Below the pieces are notes generated by a model that saw only the letters and a list, made by a program, of their open reading frames with translations, did not search any database and was not told where the DNA came from. DNA of 9,735 bases, from NCBI GenBank assembly GCA_002317435.1, contig DCIQ01000101.1:3685-13419 (forward strand). The letters run 5' to 3'. The DNA is from Bacteroidales bacterium UBA1722. GTDB lineage: Bacteria; Bacteroidota; Bacteroidia; Bacteroidales; UBA932. The translations under genes were made by a program, and so were the position numbers. This document shows, piece by piece, positions 1 to 7,165 of the stretch (positions are counted from its first letter, which is position 1; every line of letters starts with the position of its first letter).

Positions 1-874
1 GCATACGGCCCATGGTGTCGGTCATACCGTAGGAAGCGGGACCTGCGGCCATATTGTCGGGATGGAGGGTACGGCCTGTACCGCCGCCGGAAGCCACGCT
101 GAAGTAGGGTTTGCCGGCGAGAGTGCGCTCTTTCTTATACGTTCCGGCCACGGGATGCTGGAAACGGGTAGGATTCGTAGAGTTACCGGTGATGGACACA
201 TCCACACCTTCGTGCCACATGATGGCCACACCTTCACGGACGTCATTCGCGCCGTAGCATTTCACCTTCGCACGGGGACCGTCCGAATAGGGAATCTCCT
301 TCACGACTTTCAGTTCACCGGTGAAATAATCGAACTCGGTCTGAACGTATGTGAAACCGTTGATACGGGAGATAATCATGGCAGCGTCCTTTCCGAGACC
401 GTTCAGGATGCAGCGGAGAGGTTCCTTGCGGACCTTGTCAGCCTTGGCTGCGATCTTGATGGCGCCTTCGGCGGCTGCGAAAGATTCGTGACCGGCGAGG
501 AAAGCGAAACATTTGGTCTCCTCACGGAGAAGACGGGCGGCGAGGTTACCGTGTCCGATACCCACCTTGCGGTCATCGGCCACCGAACCGGGGATACAGA
601 ATGACTGGAGACCGAGACCGATGGCTTCGGCAGCGTCGGCGGCATTCCCGCAACCCTTCTTTATCGCGATGGCAGCACCCACCACATAAGCCCACTTGGC
701 GTTTTCGAAGCAGATAGGCTGGGTCTCTTCGCAAGTCTTATAGGGATCGAGGCCATACTGTTCGCAGATCTGGTTGGCTTCTTCGATGCTCTTGATTCCG
801 TTAGCATTCAGAACAGCGAGAATCTGAGCGATTCTGCGGTCCTGTGATTCGAATTTAACTTCTCTAAGTGCCAT
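1..874 (-). CDS. GGGtGRT-family protein, C-terminus cut by window edge
   Basis: The minus-strand frame opens with ATG at 874 and stays open to base 1, giving 291 residues before the window ends. I read it from the sequence by hand. It contains GGGTGRTLHPDN at residues 263-274, the motif that names the GGGtGRT protein family, followed by a Met/Gly-rich stretch that was still in frame at the edge. No signal peptide or membrane helix is visible, so it is probably cytoplasmic. Cysteines lie at 37, 48, 55, 75, 93, 122, 155 and 206, enough to bind a metal or cluster, although no classic CxxC motif is present. It lies 12 nt after the NifU-like gene and is almost certainly co-transcribed with it. The biochemical role of this family is not known to me. 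The pairing with an Fe-S scaffold homologue suggests Fe-S or metal handling, which is inference. I am confident in the family, not in a function. Confidence 0.88.
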   Translation of the reverse strand, partial: MALREVKFESQDRRIAQILAVLNANGIKSIEEANQICEQYGLDPYKTCEETQPICFENAKWAYVVGAAIAIKKGCGNAADAAEAIGLGLQSFCIPGSVADDRKVGIGHGNLAARLLREETKCFAFLAGHESFAAAEGAIKIAAKADKVRKEPLRCILNGLGKDAAMIISRINGFTYVQTEFDYFTGELKVVKEIPYSDGPRAKVKCYGANDVREGVAIMWHEGVDVSITGNSTNPTRFQHPVAGTYKKERTLAGKPYFSVASGGGTGRTLHPDNMAAGPASYGMTDTMGRM

Positions 875-883
875 AACTGTTTT

Positions 884-888
884 CTCCT
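884..888 (-). promoter_or_regulatory. Shine-Dalgarno-like AGGAG for the GGGtGRT gene
   Basis: On the minus strand AGGAG lies 9 nt before the ATG at 874 and overlaps the TAG stop of the upstream NifU-like gene (887-889). Strong Shine-Dalgarno sites are uncommon in Bacteroidota, and most other starts in this window lack one. It supports this start and suggests coupled translation of the two genes. Confidence 0.6.
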
Positions 889-1588
889 ATTCTTTACGGG
901 GGTCAATGAATTTAACGGCACCCTGCTCTTCGCTGAAGCGGCCATAAGTACCTGTGACTTTCTTCAGGGCCTCGTTGGCGTCTGTGCCCTTCTTTATCTC
1001 GTCCATGAATTTACCTAAGTTCACGAACTCATAACCGATGATCTGATTATCCTTGTCCAGTGCGATACGTTTGCAGTATCCCTCGGCCATTTCGAGATAA
1101 CGGGGACCTTTGGCCACTGTACCGAACATGGTACCCACCTGTGAACGGAGACCCTTTCCGAGGTCTTCCAGAGCGGCGCCCACATTCAGTCCGCCTTCTG
1201 AGAAGGCGCTCTGCGAACGGCCGTAAACTATCTGGAGGAACAGTTCGCGCATAGCAGTATTGATGGCATCGCATACGAGGTCTGTATTAAGAGCTTCGAG
1301 GATAGTCTTTCCGGGAAGGATTTCAGATGCCATGGCGGCCGAATGAGTCATACCGGAGCAGCCGAGAGTCTCTACGAGAGCCTCTACGATGACACCGTCC
1401 TTGATGTTGAGAGAGAGTTTGCAGGCACCCTGCTGAGGGGCACACCAACCGATACCGTGTGTAAAGCCGCTGATGTCCTTGATTTCTTTAGCCTTCACCC
1501 ATTTCCCTTCTTCCGGGATGGGAGCGGGACCATGGTTGGCCCCCTGAGCTACGCAGCACATGTGCTGCACTTCCTGTGTATAAGTCAT
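887..1588 (-). CDS. NifU-like iron-sulfur cluster scaffold homologue
   Basis: This is a 233-residue protein without a signal peptide. Residues about 47-100 resemble the NifU/IscU N-terminal scaffold fold: a Cys-containing segment (C49 and C56) runs into a beta-strand KLSLNIKDGVI, then LGCSGMTHSAAMASEILPGK with C77, and a further C106. NifU/IscU scaffolds hold a transient [2Fe-2S] cluster on three conserved cysteines; C56 (or C49), C77 and C106 are the likely equivalents. Extra features are adjacent cysteines C11-C12 near the N-terminus, C172, and a C-terminal extension after about residue 125 not found in canonical IscU. It is about 100 residues longer than IscU, so it belongs to a variant group. 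It is the first gene of a pair with the GGGtGRT protein. No cysteine desulfurase gene is in view. The fold assignment is fairly firm; a scaffold function in vivo is inference. Confidence 0.82.
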   Translation of the reverse strand: MTYTQEVQHMCCVAQGANHGPAPIPEEGKWVKAKEIKDISGFTHGIGWCAPQQGACKLSLNIKDGVIVEALVETLGCSGMTHSAAMASEILPGKTILEALNTDLVCDAINTAMRELFLQIVYGRSQSAFSEGGLNVGAALEDLGKGLRSQVGTMFGTVAKGPRYLEMAEGYCKRIALDKDNQIIGYEFVNLGKFMDEIKKGTDANEALKKVTGTYGRFSEEQGAVKFIDPRKE

Positions 1589-1631
1589 ATCTGTTATTAT
1601 ATAGGTAATATTGTATTCCGTTATGGTCCCG

Positions 1632-1639
1632 CAAAGATA
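1632..1639 (-). promoter_or_regulatory. Bacteroidota -7 box (TATCTTTG) for the NifU-like/GGGtGRT operon
   Basis: The minus strand reads TATCTTTG, an exact match to the Bacteroidota -7 consensus TAnnTTTG. It lies 43 nt upstream of the ATG at 1588, and transcription would begin near 1625. No TTTG sits at the usual distance of about 20 nt. The nearest TTTG is 12 nt upstream, inside a palindrome, so the -33 element is weak or replaced by an activator. Confidence 0.5.
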
Positions 1640-1644
1640 ATATT

Positions 1645-1656
1645 ATTTGGCCAAAT
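1645..1656. promoter_or_regulatory. 12-bp perfect palindrome, possible operator
   Basis: ATTTGGCCAAAT is a perfect 12-bp palindrome lying 5 bp upstream of the -7 box of the NifU-like operon, between the expected -33 and -7 positions. A dimeric repressor bound here would block the promoter. The regulator is unknown, and a chance occurrence in AT-rich DNA is possible. Confidence 0.3.
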
Positions 1657-1686
1657 TAAGCCCCACCTCATTATTGATTGAACGGC

Positions 1687-1715
1687 AAAAGAGGGCGGCA
1701 CCCGCCGCCCTCTTT
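1687..1715 (-). terminator. Intrinsic terminator after the M6 protease gene
   Basis: A perfect 12-bp inverted repeat (AAAGAGGGCGGC at 1688-1699, GCCGCCCTCTTT at 1704-1715) encloses a 4-nt loop. On the minus strand the stem is GC-rich in its core and runs into TTTT. It begins 27 nt past the protease stop codon and separates that unit from the NifU-like promoter at 1632. The stem is also flanked by T residues on the plus strand, but no plus-strand gene is supported here. Confidence 0.88.
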
Positions 1716-1742
1716 CAGAAGCATTCCGGACGATATGTCATA

Positions 1743-4367
1743 CTATCTGACAAGAATCCGTGTTTCTACACATTCCTGACGGCCGGAAGAATAAGTCAGG
1801 TCGGCCCTGATGACATAAGCGCCGGCAGAAAGGGTGATTTGATTCGCCGAGACAGCCTCACCGTTCACATGCCAAGTGACTGAAGAAGGCGGATTGGATG
1901 CGCTCTGATCAAGTCTCAATTCGAACGTATCCCCCGCCTCATATCCGGATGATTCGACGTGAATCATATTGATTCCGGCCAAACCGATGACTGCCATGTT
2001 ATTGACGACTGTGGCGGAAATCACGAAATTACCGAATTGGCAGTTCTGCAAATTATTTACATCAAAGGTCGTTCCACTATTATAGACCTTCCAAAGATTG
2101 CCATTCGTTACAGGAGAATTTAAATCCGCAAGGGGCAACGGATAATCATGCGACGAACCGAGAAGATAATATGCGAACAGAACTGACTTGCCTTCCGGAA
2201 CGGTCAGATGCGCATCGCTTATATCTACGGTGCACATAGTGTTGAATACAGGTACGGAGACCGCACGGCTCAATACCTCTTCATTATCGAAGAACACTTT
2301 TACACCCATCTCCTGAACGGTACCGCTTCCTCCGTTTAAGGCCTTGAATGAAACAGACGTTATATCAAATCCGACATATTCCACAAGCTCTCCATCAAGG
2401 AAACGTGCCCCGGCATACCAATCATACCCGACATATCCTGAATTCCCGAGCGAATAGACGCTGACCTCCGAATATTTCTTCAATTCTGTCCGAGCCTGTT
2501 CCTGAAAGGAAGGAAGGGTTATCGTGATATTCACCGCAACGTCCACACTGACAGTAGCTGAATACTGCATATATCCGTCTTTCCTTGCAGACACGGAATA
2601 ATCACCACTGGCGGAAATTGGTATCACGAAAGTGCCGTCCTCACCTGTAACGGCCCTCGACTCCCGAGTTCCGACTTTCCGGACAGGAGCACACAACTGC
2701 AGTTCACCTCCGGTGGCTCGACCCGAAACGGATGTCAGCTGAGTTTCGACAGGTGCCACGGTTATCTCCACTCCCGACAGGGGAGTTCCGTCCAAAGCCA
2801 AAGCCACTCCACAGACTTGCCTGTCAATTCCGACCCGGACATACGAAGCGCCGGTTCTGCTTTTAAAACGGATATCTGACAGACTGTACCCCGTAGGCAT
2901 ACCGTTCCAAGCCACTAAAGCAGGATCAGTCCCGGCATTCAGTTCCGTCACATTATGACTACCTGGGAAGAGCAACTCAGAATAGTAACGTATATTTGAT
3001 TCCGGAGTCACTGTCTCCACCAGATCCATACACTGATGGTCGGCAAATATATTTATTTCATAACCGTTCAACCATTTGGAAGCGGCGGTAGTTCCGTCCG
3101 GAAGAACGAAATCGGATTTATCTACATGATATACGGCCATCCCCGCTGTACTGAGACTTGCATCCCAACCTTCAACGGGTCTGCTCTCGAAGAGGTAATA
3201 TTCCCCATCACGTCCGGCAGGACAGTAATAGGCATTATTGCCGGATATCGGGAACAATGTATCGAGCCCCTCTTCCAGAAGTGTCAGACCAGTATCCCAT
3301 CCCAGAATATGCCTTTCTTCATAGTTCAGGTACGGGGGAGTTCTTCCTTCGTTGTTATAATTCCCATAGGACATCAGTGACAGTTTGGAAAGTGCCAATC
3401 CACTACCATTCTCCTCATAGTCGGTATCATAGAAATCAGGCAGACCTATACTGTGAGCGAATTCATGGCAGAAGGTACCGATACCTGCCATATCGGCACC
3501 GCTGTCACCTCTCAGTTCTGAAGAACACGAATAGGAACGCAGTCTCTTATTATCAAGAATAACTGTAGTGTTAACCTGCCATGCATGGGGCCAGATAGTT
3601 CCTTCAGCACCTTCGGCGCTGTTATATCCGGCATAATAGAAAAATACGTTATCGATGACACCATCTCCGTCATGATCGTAATTAGCGAAATTCACCTGCG
3701 CGTCTGCCAACTGGCATGCTTCAGCCAGAAGTCTTGGAGCACCGTTCTGAGTCTCTCCATCATCCGCGGAATAATCTTCCATATTACCGCTGACTGTAAT
3801 CGGCCCCACCACGTCGAACTTAGGAGTGAAACGTCCATGAGAGTTGTCAGTAAAATAATCCCTTACCGAACCGGTACCTCTGTTAGAAGAATATCCGGAC
3901 TGGTTCATCATATCATCAAAAGCAGTCCGTGCCGCATTGTCCCCTCCCTGAAAACTCAAATCCTGAAACTGAATCAGCATTACGAGAAATGGACCGCTGC
4001 CGCTGACCGCATTGGTCTTCTTCAGTTTTTCCGCCTTCTGTCGTTTCTGAACAGCCGCGGCGACAGCATCCTTCGGCGGTTTCACGGCAGAACCGTCACC
4101 GGAAAGGGAGGAGCGGACGATGGCGCCCTGTGCCTTGGTGAGCCCGTCCGACCCGAAAGACGCATAGCGGTAGTACCCGTCAGCACCTTTGGTCACAAGT
4201 GAATTTCCGCAGGTAACCCAATTCAAGTACTCGTCACCGTGGACTCTGATGGTCAGGACCGAGCCATCGGGTTGTGTGACTTTTATGGGATAGGGATATG
4301 CCGGAGAAGCATCTGCAACCGAAAAACTGAACAATATCAGCGCTATGGAAAAAAATATTCTTTTCAT
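1743..4367 (-). CDS. Secreted M6-family metalloprotease with C-terminal accessory domains
   Basis: This is an 874-residue precursor. Residues 1-20 form a Sec signal peptide (basic start, hydrophobic core, cleavage near ADA-SP). After a propeptide-like segment, the peptidase domain spans about 125-420. HEFAHSIGLPDFYD at 301-314 is the M6 zinc motif HExxHxxGxxD: H301, H305 and D311 bind zinc and E302 is catalytic. DHDGDG at 231-236 is a likely calcium loop. Residues about 515-620 resemble a carboxypeptidase-regulatory-like beta-sandwich (GVALALDGTPLSGVEITV, later GEDGTF). About 625-790 resembles a beta-rich adhesion-type domain, and 800-874 an Ig/PKD-like domain. I see no lipobox, and no convincing type IX secretion sorting tail, so the release route is unclear. 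The ATG at 4367 lies 9 nt after the lipoprotein stop; AGAAGG about 12 nt upstream may be a weak ribosome site. Substrate unknown. Confidence 0.9.
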   Translation of the reverse strand: MKRIFFSIALILFSFSVADASPAYPYPIKVTQPDGSVLTIRVHGDEYLNWVTCGNSLVTKGADGYYRYASFGSDGLTKAQGAIVRSSLSGDGSAVKPPKDAVAAAVQKRQKAEKLKKTNAVSGSGPFLVMLIQFQDLSFQGGDNAARTAFDDMMNQSGYSSNRGTGSVRDYFTDNSHGRFTPKFDVVGPITVSGNMEDYSADDGETQNGAPRLLAEACQLADAQVNFANYDHDGDGVIDNVFFYYAGYNSAEGAEGTIWPHAWQVNTTVILDNKRLRSYSCSSELRGDSGADMAGIGTFCHEFAHSIGLPDFYDTDYEENGSGLALSKLSLMSYGNYNNEGRTPPYLNYEERHILGWDTGLTLLEEGLDTLFPISGNNAYYCPAGRDGEYYLFESRPVEGWDASLSTAGMAVYHVDKSDFVLPDGTTAASKWLNGYEINIFADHQCMDLVETVTPESNIRYYSELLFPGSHNVTELNAGTDPALVAWNGMPTGYSLSDIRFKSRTGASYVRVGIDRQVCGVALALDGTPLSGVEITVAPVETQLTSVSGRATGGELQLCAPVRKVGTRESRAVTGEDGTFVIPISASGDYSVSARKDGYMQYSATVSVDVAVNITITLPSFQEQARTELKKYSEVSVYSLGNSGYVGYDWYAGARFLDGELVEYVGFDITSVSFKALNGGSGTVQEMGVKVFFDNEEVLSRAVSVPVFNTMCTVDISDAHLTVPEGKSVLFAYYLLGSSHDYPLPLADLNSPVTNGNLWKVYNSGTTFDVNNLQNCQFGNFVISATVVNNMAVIGLAGINMIHVESSGYEAGDTFELRLDQSASNPPSSVTWHVNGEAVSANQITLSAGAYVIRADLTYSSGRQECVETRILVR

Positions 4368-4376
4368 TGAACGAAA

Positions 4377-5606
4377 CTACCTTCTGATTATGAACAAATA
4401 ATCTGACACTCCGTCATGTGCGGTTATCCAGAGTTTGGAAAAATCACCATCCTCCGTTATCCTGACGACTTTCGCCCCTTCTATGGGTTCATAGGGGTAT
4501 CCCGACACCCCATTGGAGATGAAACGGGCTGTAAAACAATCCCATTCCTCCGCCGATTCGGGAAGCCCCTTTATGCTCCAGAAGATTCCCGATGCATTAT
4601 GAACAAGTGTAAAATCCCGCTCTCCGGCTTCAGTACCGGTTATAACGGAAGAGCCATACTGTTCATAACCGTCCAGCGTCTCCCCTGAGAGACAGTAGGC
4701 GCCATAAGCATCGACACCTGCGATTCCTGTCTTCTCGAATTTGCTCGAGACGACATTATAATACCTGTTGCAATTGAGTTTTGCAGGGGTAAGCGGAGCG
4801 GAATATTCCCCGTCGCCATCTACGGAAACCTCTACCACTCTGTTCAACGCACTGTCCGCCGGTACCACGGCGACAGACATCATAAGAATTCCGTTTTCAT
4901 TGATTTCGAACGGTCCGGTAACTTCAATCAATCCTTTGGCCGTCCTTTCTTCGGGAGTGGAGATAACGAACCCACTATTCGTGCTGTCGATGGAATAAGT
5001 CACCTGGGTGGAGATATTCCTGAGCGTAACCTTGGATGCCTCGCAGCCCCCGCTGATGCAGGGAAGATTCGCAAGATTAATTTTCAGGTAGGAGACTCCA
5101 TATTCGAAATTCAGTTTTATCCCGGAGTATTCACCGACAGCAGTTCCGGCGGTAAACGTACCGGTAGCCACCAAAGGTACTCCCGAGGACCGGTCCTGAG
5201 CCGCGATGGAAATAGTCCTGTCCACGAAATCAAATTCATCCTCCGACTGATTCTCTATGGCAGGATAAAAGAGGCTGATACGGTCACCTGCATTGATGAT
5301 ACCTCTGACAGTTCCGCTGAAAGTAGAGACAGTGCCTCCCCTGTCCGCCGTCAAAGTGCCTGCAAGCACCTTCCCGGTAGTGATGTTGACTACGGACAAT
5401 TCATCTCCTTCGCTCCATGATGCAGATACGAATGAGCCGAAGGTTCCTCTCCCTTCAACACCCTGTTCCAGTTCGGGAAGTAGGGCGTCGATACTGAAAG
5501 CGTGATTGAGAACAGGTCCAGGTTCGGATGTATTGACTTCTCTGGTGCACGAGATGACATACAACAGAACGGAGACCGCCACAAAAATGATACTTGTTCG
5601 TTTCAT
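4377..5606 (-). CDS. Fimbrillin-like (Mfa-like) lipoprotein
   Basis: This is a 409-residue protein with a lipoprotein signal: MKRTS, a hydrophobic run, then VISC with lipidation expected at C20. The mature part contains a fimbrillin-type block at about 60-120: a short Trp/GDEL strand, then TFSGTV and an aromatic FYPA segment, the pattern seen in Bacteroidales Mfa-like or fimbrillin-family proteins. Residues about 160-290 (YGVSYLKINLANL through the LNCNRYYNVV strand) fit the second half of that fold. Residues 300-409 form an extra C-terminal module I do not recognise. It precedes the M6 protease by 9 nt and shares its transcript, so it could be a surface partner, anchor or inhibitor of the protease, or an independent fimbrial subunit. 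No Shine-Dalgarno site precedes the ATG at 5606, and the upstream sequence is AT-rich, as is usual in Bacteroidota. The family call rests on pattern resemblance only. Confidence 0.68.
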   Translation of the reverse strand: MKRTSIIFVAVSVLLYVISCTREVNTSEPGPVLNHAFSIDALLPELEQGVEGRGTFGSFVSASWSEGDELSVVNITTGKVLAGTLTADRGGTVSTFSGTVRGIINAGDRISLFYPAIENQSEDEFDFVDRTISIAAQDRSSGVPLVATGTFTAGTAVGEYSGIKLNFEYGVSYLKINLANLPCISGGCEASKVTLRNISTQVTYSIDSTNSGFVISTPEERTAKGLIEVTGPFEINENGILMMSVAVVPADSALNRVVEVSVDGDGEYSAPLTPAKLNCNRYYNVVSSKFEKTGIAGVDAYGAYCLSGETLDGYEQYGSSVITGTEAGERDFTLVHNASGIFWSIKGLPESAEEWDCFTARFISNGVSGYPYEPIEGAKVVRITEDGDFSKLWITAHDGVSDYLFIIRR

Positions 5607-5620
5607 GGTTCGATAATCAA

Positions 5621-5785
5621 TTAGTTTAAATTTTCTTCTTCCGGATAAGGATTGCCGGAAGTCACCAGCACCTCCTGAATCCGGAATTCCATCATACGGA
5701 GGGACGGAGGAAGATACGCGATAACACCGCTATTTTCAGGGAACACAATATCCACAATATCGTAGTAAACTATTTTTTTTTGCAA
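5621..5785 (-). CDS. Possible small leader peptide or gene remnant
   Basis: A minus-strand frame runs from just after an in-frame stop at 5786-5788 to a TAA at 5621-5623, giving at most 54 codons, and ends 14 nt before the lipoprotein ATG. No ATG occurs in its first half. TTG (5785) and two GTG codons are possible starts, and two consecutive ATG codons would give 24 residues ending in NPYPEEENLN. The composition is protein-like (for example IVFPENSGVIAYLPP) and clearly different from the AT-rich DNA upstream. It could be a translated leader of the lipoprotein-protease operon, the 3' remnant of an older gene whose 5' part was lost, or chance. I see no signal peptide or known domain. Confidence 0.3.
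   Translation of the reverse strand: MQKKIVYYDIVDIVFPENSGVIAYLPPSLRMMEFRIQEVLVTSGNPYPEEENLN
5638..5661. repeat. 7-bp inverted repeat in the lipoprotein leader
   Basis: CTTCCGG at 5638-5644 and CCGGAAG at 5655-5661 can pair around a 10-nt loop, 31 nt upstream of the lipoprotein ATG. On the minus strand the stem is followed by an A-rich segment, not a T-run, so it is not an intrinsic terminator. It may shape the mRNA leader or may simply lie within coding-like sequence. Confidence 0.35.
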
Positions 5786-5814
5786 TTATATAAATTTCAT
5801 AATCAAAAAACAAA
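5783..5814 (-). promoter_or_regulatory. Bacteroidota-type promoter for the lipoprotein-protease operon
   Basis: On the minus strand TTTG (5811-5814) is followed after exactly 20 nt by TATAATTG (5783-5790), one mismatch from the -7 consensus TAnnTTTG, with spacing typical of Bacteroidota primary sigma promoters. Transcription would start near 5776, close to the A-run, leaving a leader of about 170 nt before the lipoprotein ATG. It is the best promoter candidate I found for this unit. Confidence 0.55.
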
Positions 5815-5848
5815 ATCCGTACGCATAATTCTTGATTTTACAAGAAAT

Positions 5849-5872
5849 TATATATATATATATATATATATA
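5849..5872. repeat. (TA)12 dinucleotide tract
   Basis: Twelve uninterrupted TA units lie between the stop of the second oxidoreductase and the lipoprotein promoter, about 35 bp upstream of its -33 box. The tract is self-complementary, so it melts easily and could form a cruciform. Such tracts can change length by slipped-strand mispairing. Whether this one varies cannot be judged from one sequence. Confidence 0.95.
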
Positions 5873-5902
5873 TTACATCGATTTTCACCAAGTCACGTCA
5901 GA

Positions 5903-7165
5903 TTACACCAGAAAATCTTCCTGCAACGTCATAACGCGCCCATTCAGAAGGGCTTCATCCCCCAGCAGACTGAATACCGAACCGTAATAGGCTTCGCGAA
6001 GAATATTTTCCGGCTGTATTCCCGTAATGCTGCTGCGACAGAATGCCTGCATGATTTCGAAAGAACCATCCCCTTCCGCTTCGGGCATGATGGTCACGCC
6101 GGAATCAGCAAGTGCGGTCTCGGCACTCCAACTCGTACCCGCGAAAGCGGAATTCGAGAAAATGCCTTTCTCTATGTCGGCTATCATCTGCCGCATCCCG
6201 CTCTTAGGAGCCGGCTGCTCAAAATATACCCGTGAGCCCGGCAGGTCTATCGTGGCATCCTTGCAGAGAATGAATTCCCCCATCCCGAAATGTTTGTTTG
6301 AGATTACCGACTCGAATGTCATGTTCACCCCCCCGGGGAAAGTGTATATGACAGCTACATTGTCGAATACTTCCCTGCCATCCTTCCAGTGGATGATGGA
6401 GCCGGATCCCACCACTTTTTCAGGAATCATCCCCAGAGCTGAGGTGCCGTTCTGTATCTGGTGACAGGCCAGTTCGGTCATCAGTCCGCGGGAATATTCC
6501 CTGTAGAGCCGCCAATTTATGTGACGTTCCAGTTCGGGGGAAGGAACGGGACGGCGCCAGTCGGCATTACGGAACCAGTGATTTCTGACATTTACCACGG
6601 GACCATACTTGCCGCTTCTGACATCGGACATGGCCTTCAGGTATTTAGGGTCGAACAGGCGTTGCTGTCCTATGAAGAAAACTTTCCCGGAGGATGTGCC
6701 ACGCAGGTACAAGTCGTGACACTGGCTGATGTCATAAGCCATAGCCTTTTCGCAATATACGTTCTTTCCGGCTTCGAAAGCGGCCACGGCCATCTCATAG
6801 TGGAGATACAGAGGAGTGGCGATTACCACCGAATCCACCTGCGGGTCTTCCAGCAGTTTTCTGTAATCCGTATAAAGACGCGCCCCGGGGACCATTGCGG
6901 ATGCCGCCTTGAGGTTTACGTCATAATTATCGCACAGCGCCACTATCTCCGCCTCCGGGATATTGAGCAGATGGTTTATGTGATACTGACCGCGCGATCC
7001 GGGTCCTATGACTCCGATACGGGTCTTTTCTCCGGCCACCAGTTTTCCTGTTCCCGAAGAACAGGCTTCCAACCAGGGAAAGGAACCTATCAGCGCTCCG
7101 GCCATTCCTATTTCCCCAAGTTTTTCCACGAATGAACGTCTTCCTATCTTCTCACTCATATTCAT
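5903..7165 (-). CDS. Exported Gfo/Idh/MocA-family oxidoreductase, variant active site
   Basis: This is a 420-residue protein. GRRSFVEK at 8-15 is a twin-arginine signal, followed by a short hydrophobic core and C35 in LEAC, which may be a lipobox although Glu at -2 is atypical. Residues about 48-170 form the NAD(P)-binding Rossmann domain, with GVIGPGSRG at 51-59. The usual EKP motif reads EKA at 139-141. The C-terminal substrate domain follows, with H235 in ACHQIQN where relatives usually have GxHxxD, so the Asp is replaced by Asn. Family members oxidise or reduce sugars using bound NAD(P); Tat-exported relatives include the GH109 glycosidases, which use NAD without net redox change. It is the last gene of the operon, and its ATG overlaps the ApbE-like stop as ATGA. 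It is only distantly similar to the first oxidoreductase. Substrate unknown. Confidence 0.9.
   Translation of the reverse strand: MNMSEKIGRRSFVEKLGEIGMAGALIGSFPWLEACSSGTGKLVAGEKTRIGVIGPGSRGQYHINHLLNIPEAEIVALCDNYDVNLKAASAMVPGARLYTDYRKLLEDPQVDSVVIATPLYLHYEMAVAAFEAGKNVYCEKAMAYDISQCHDLYLRGTSSGKVFFIGQQRLFDPKYLKAMSDVRSGKYGPVVNVRNHWFRNADWRRPVPSPELERHINWRLYREYSRGLMTELACHQIQNGTSALGMIPEKVVGSGSIIHWKDGREVFDNVAVIYTFPGGVNMTFESVISNKHFGMGEFILCKDATIDLPGSRVYFEQPAPKSGMRQMIADIEKGIFSNSAFAGTSWSAETALADSGVTIMPEAEGDGSFEIMQAFCRSSITGIQPENILREAYYGSVFSLLGDEALLNGRVMTLQEDFLV

Larger units (their letters stand above)
5607..5902. other. Gene-poor region with promoter, TA tract, small open frame
   Basis: About 296 bases lie between the fimbrillin-like lipoprotein start and the stop of the second oxidoreductase. 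From right to left it holds AT-rich DNA without a GC-rich terminator, a TA dinucleotide tract (5849-5872), a promoter-like pair of boxes (5783-5814), a run of nine A on the minus strand, and a more GC-rich leader containing an open frame (5621-5785) and a 7-bp inverted repeat. I see no RNA gene or mobile element in it. Confidence 0.7.

Noticed and set aside
62..604. Plus-strand open frame of 180 codons opposite the GGGtGRT gene
   Set aside because: The minus strand in this interval encodes the conserved GGGtGRT protein. The plus frame has no domain or start context.
3585..4202. Plus-strand open frame of 205 codons opposite the M6 protease
   Set aside because: It overlaps the signal-to-catalytic region of a convincing protease and has no recognisable motif.
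1743..4367. Type IX secretion sorting domain at the protease C-terminus
   Set aside because: The last 75 residues look like an Ig or PKD beta-sandwich and lack the short conserved motifs of a sorting tail that I could recognise.
6461..7135. Plus-strand open frame of 224 codons opposite the second oxidoreductase
   Set aside because: It mirrors the Rossmann domain of a well-supported gene and shows no family resemblance.
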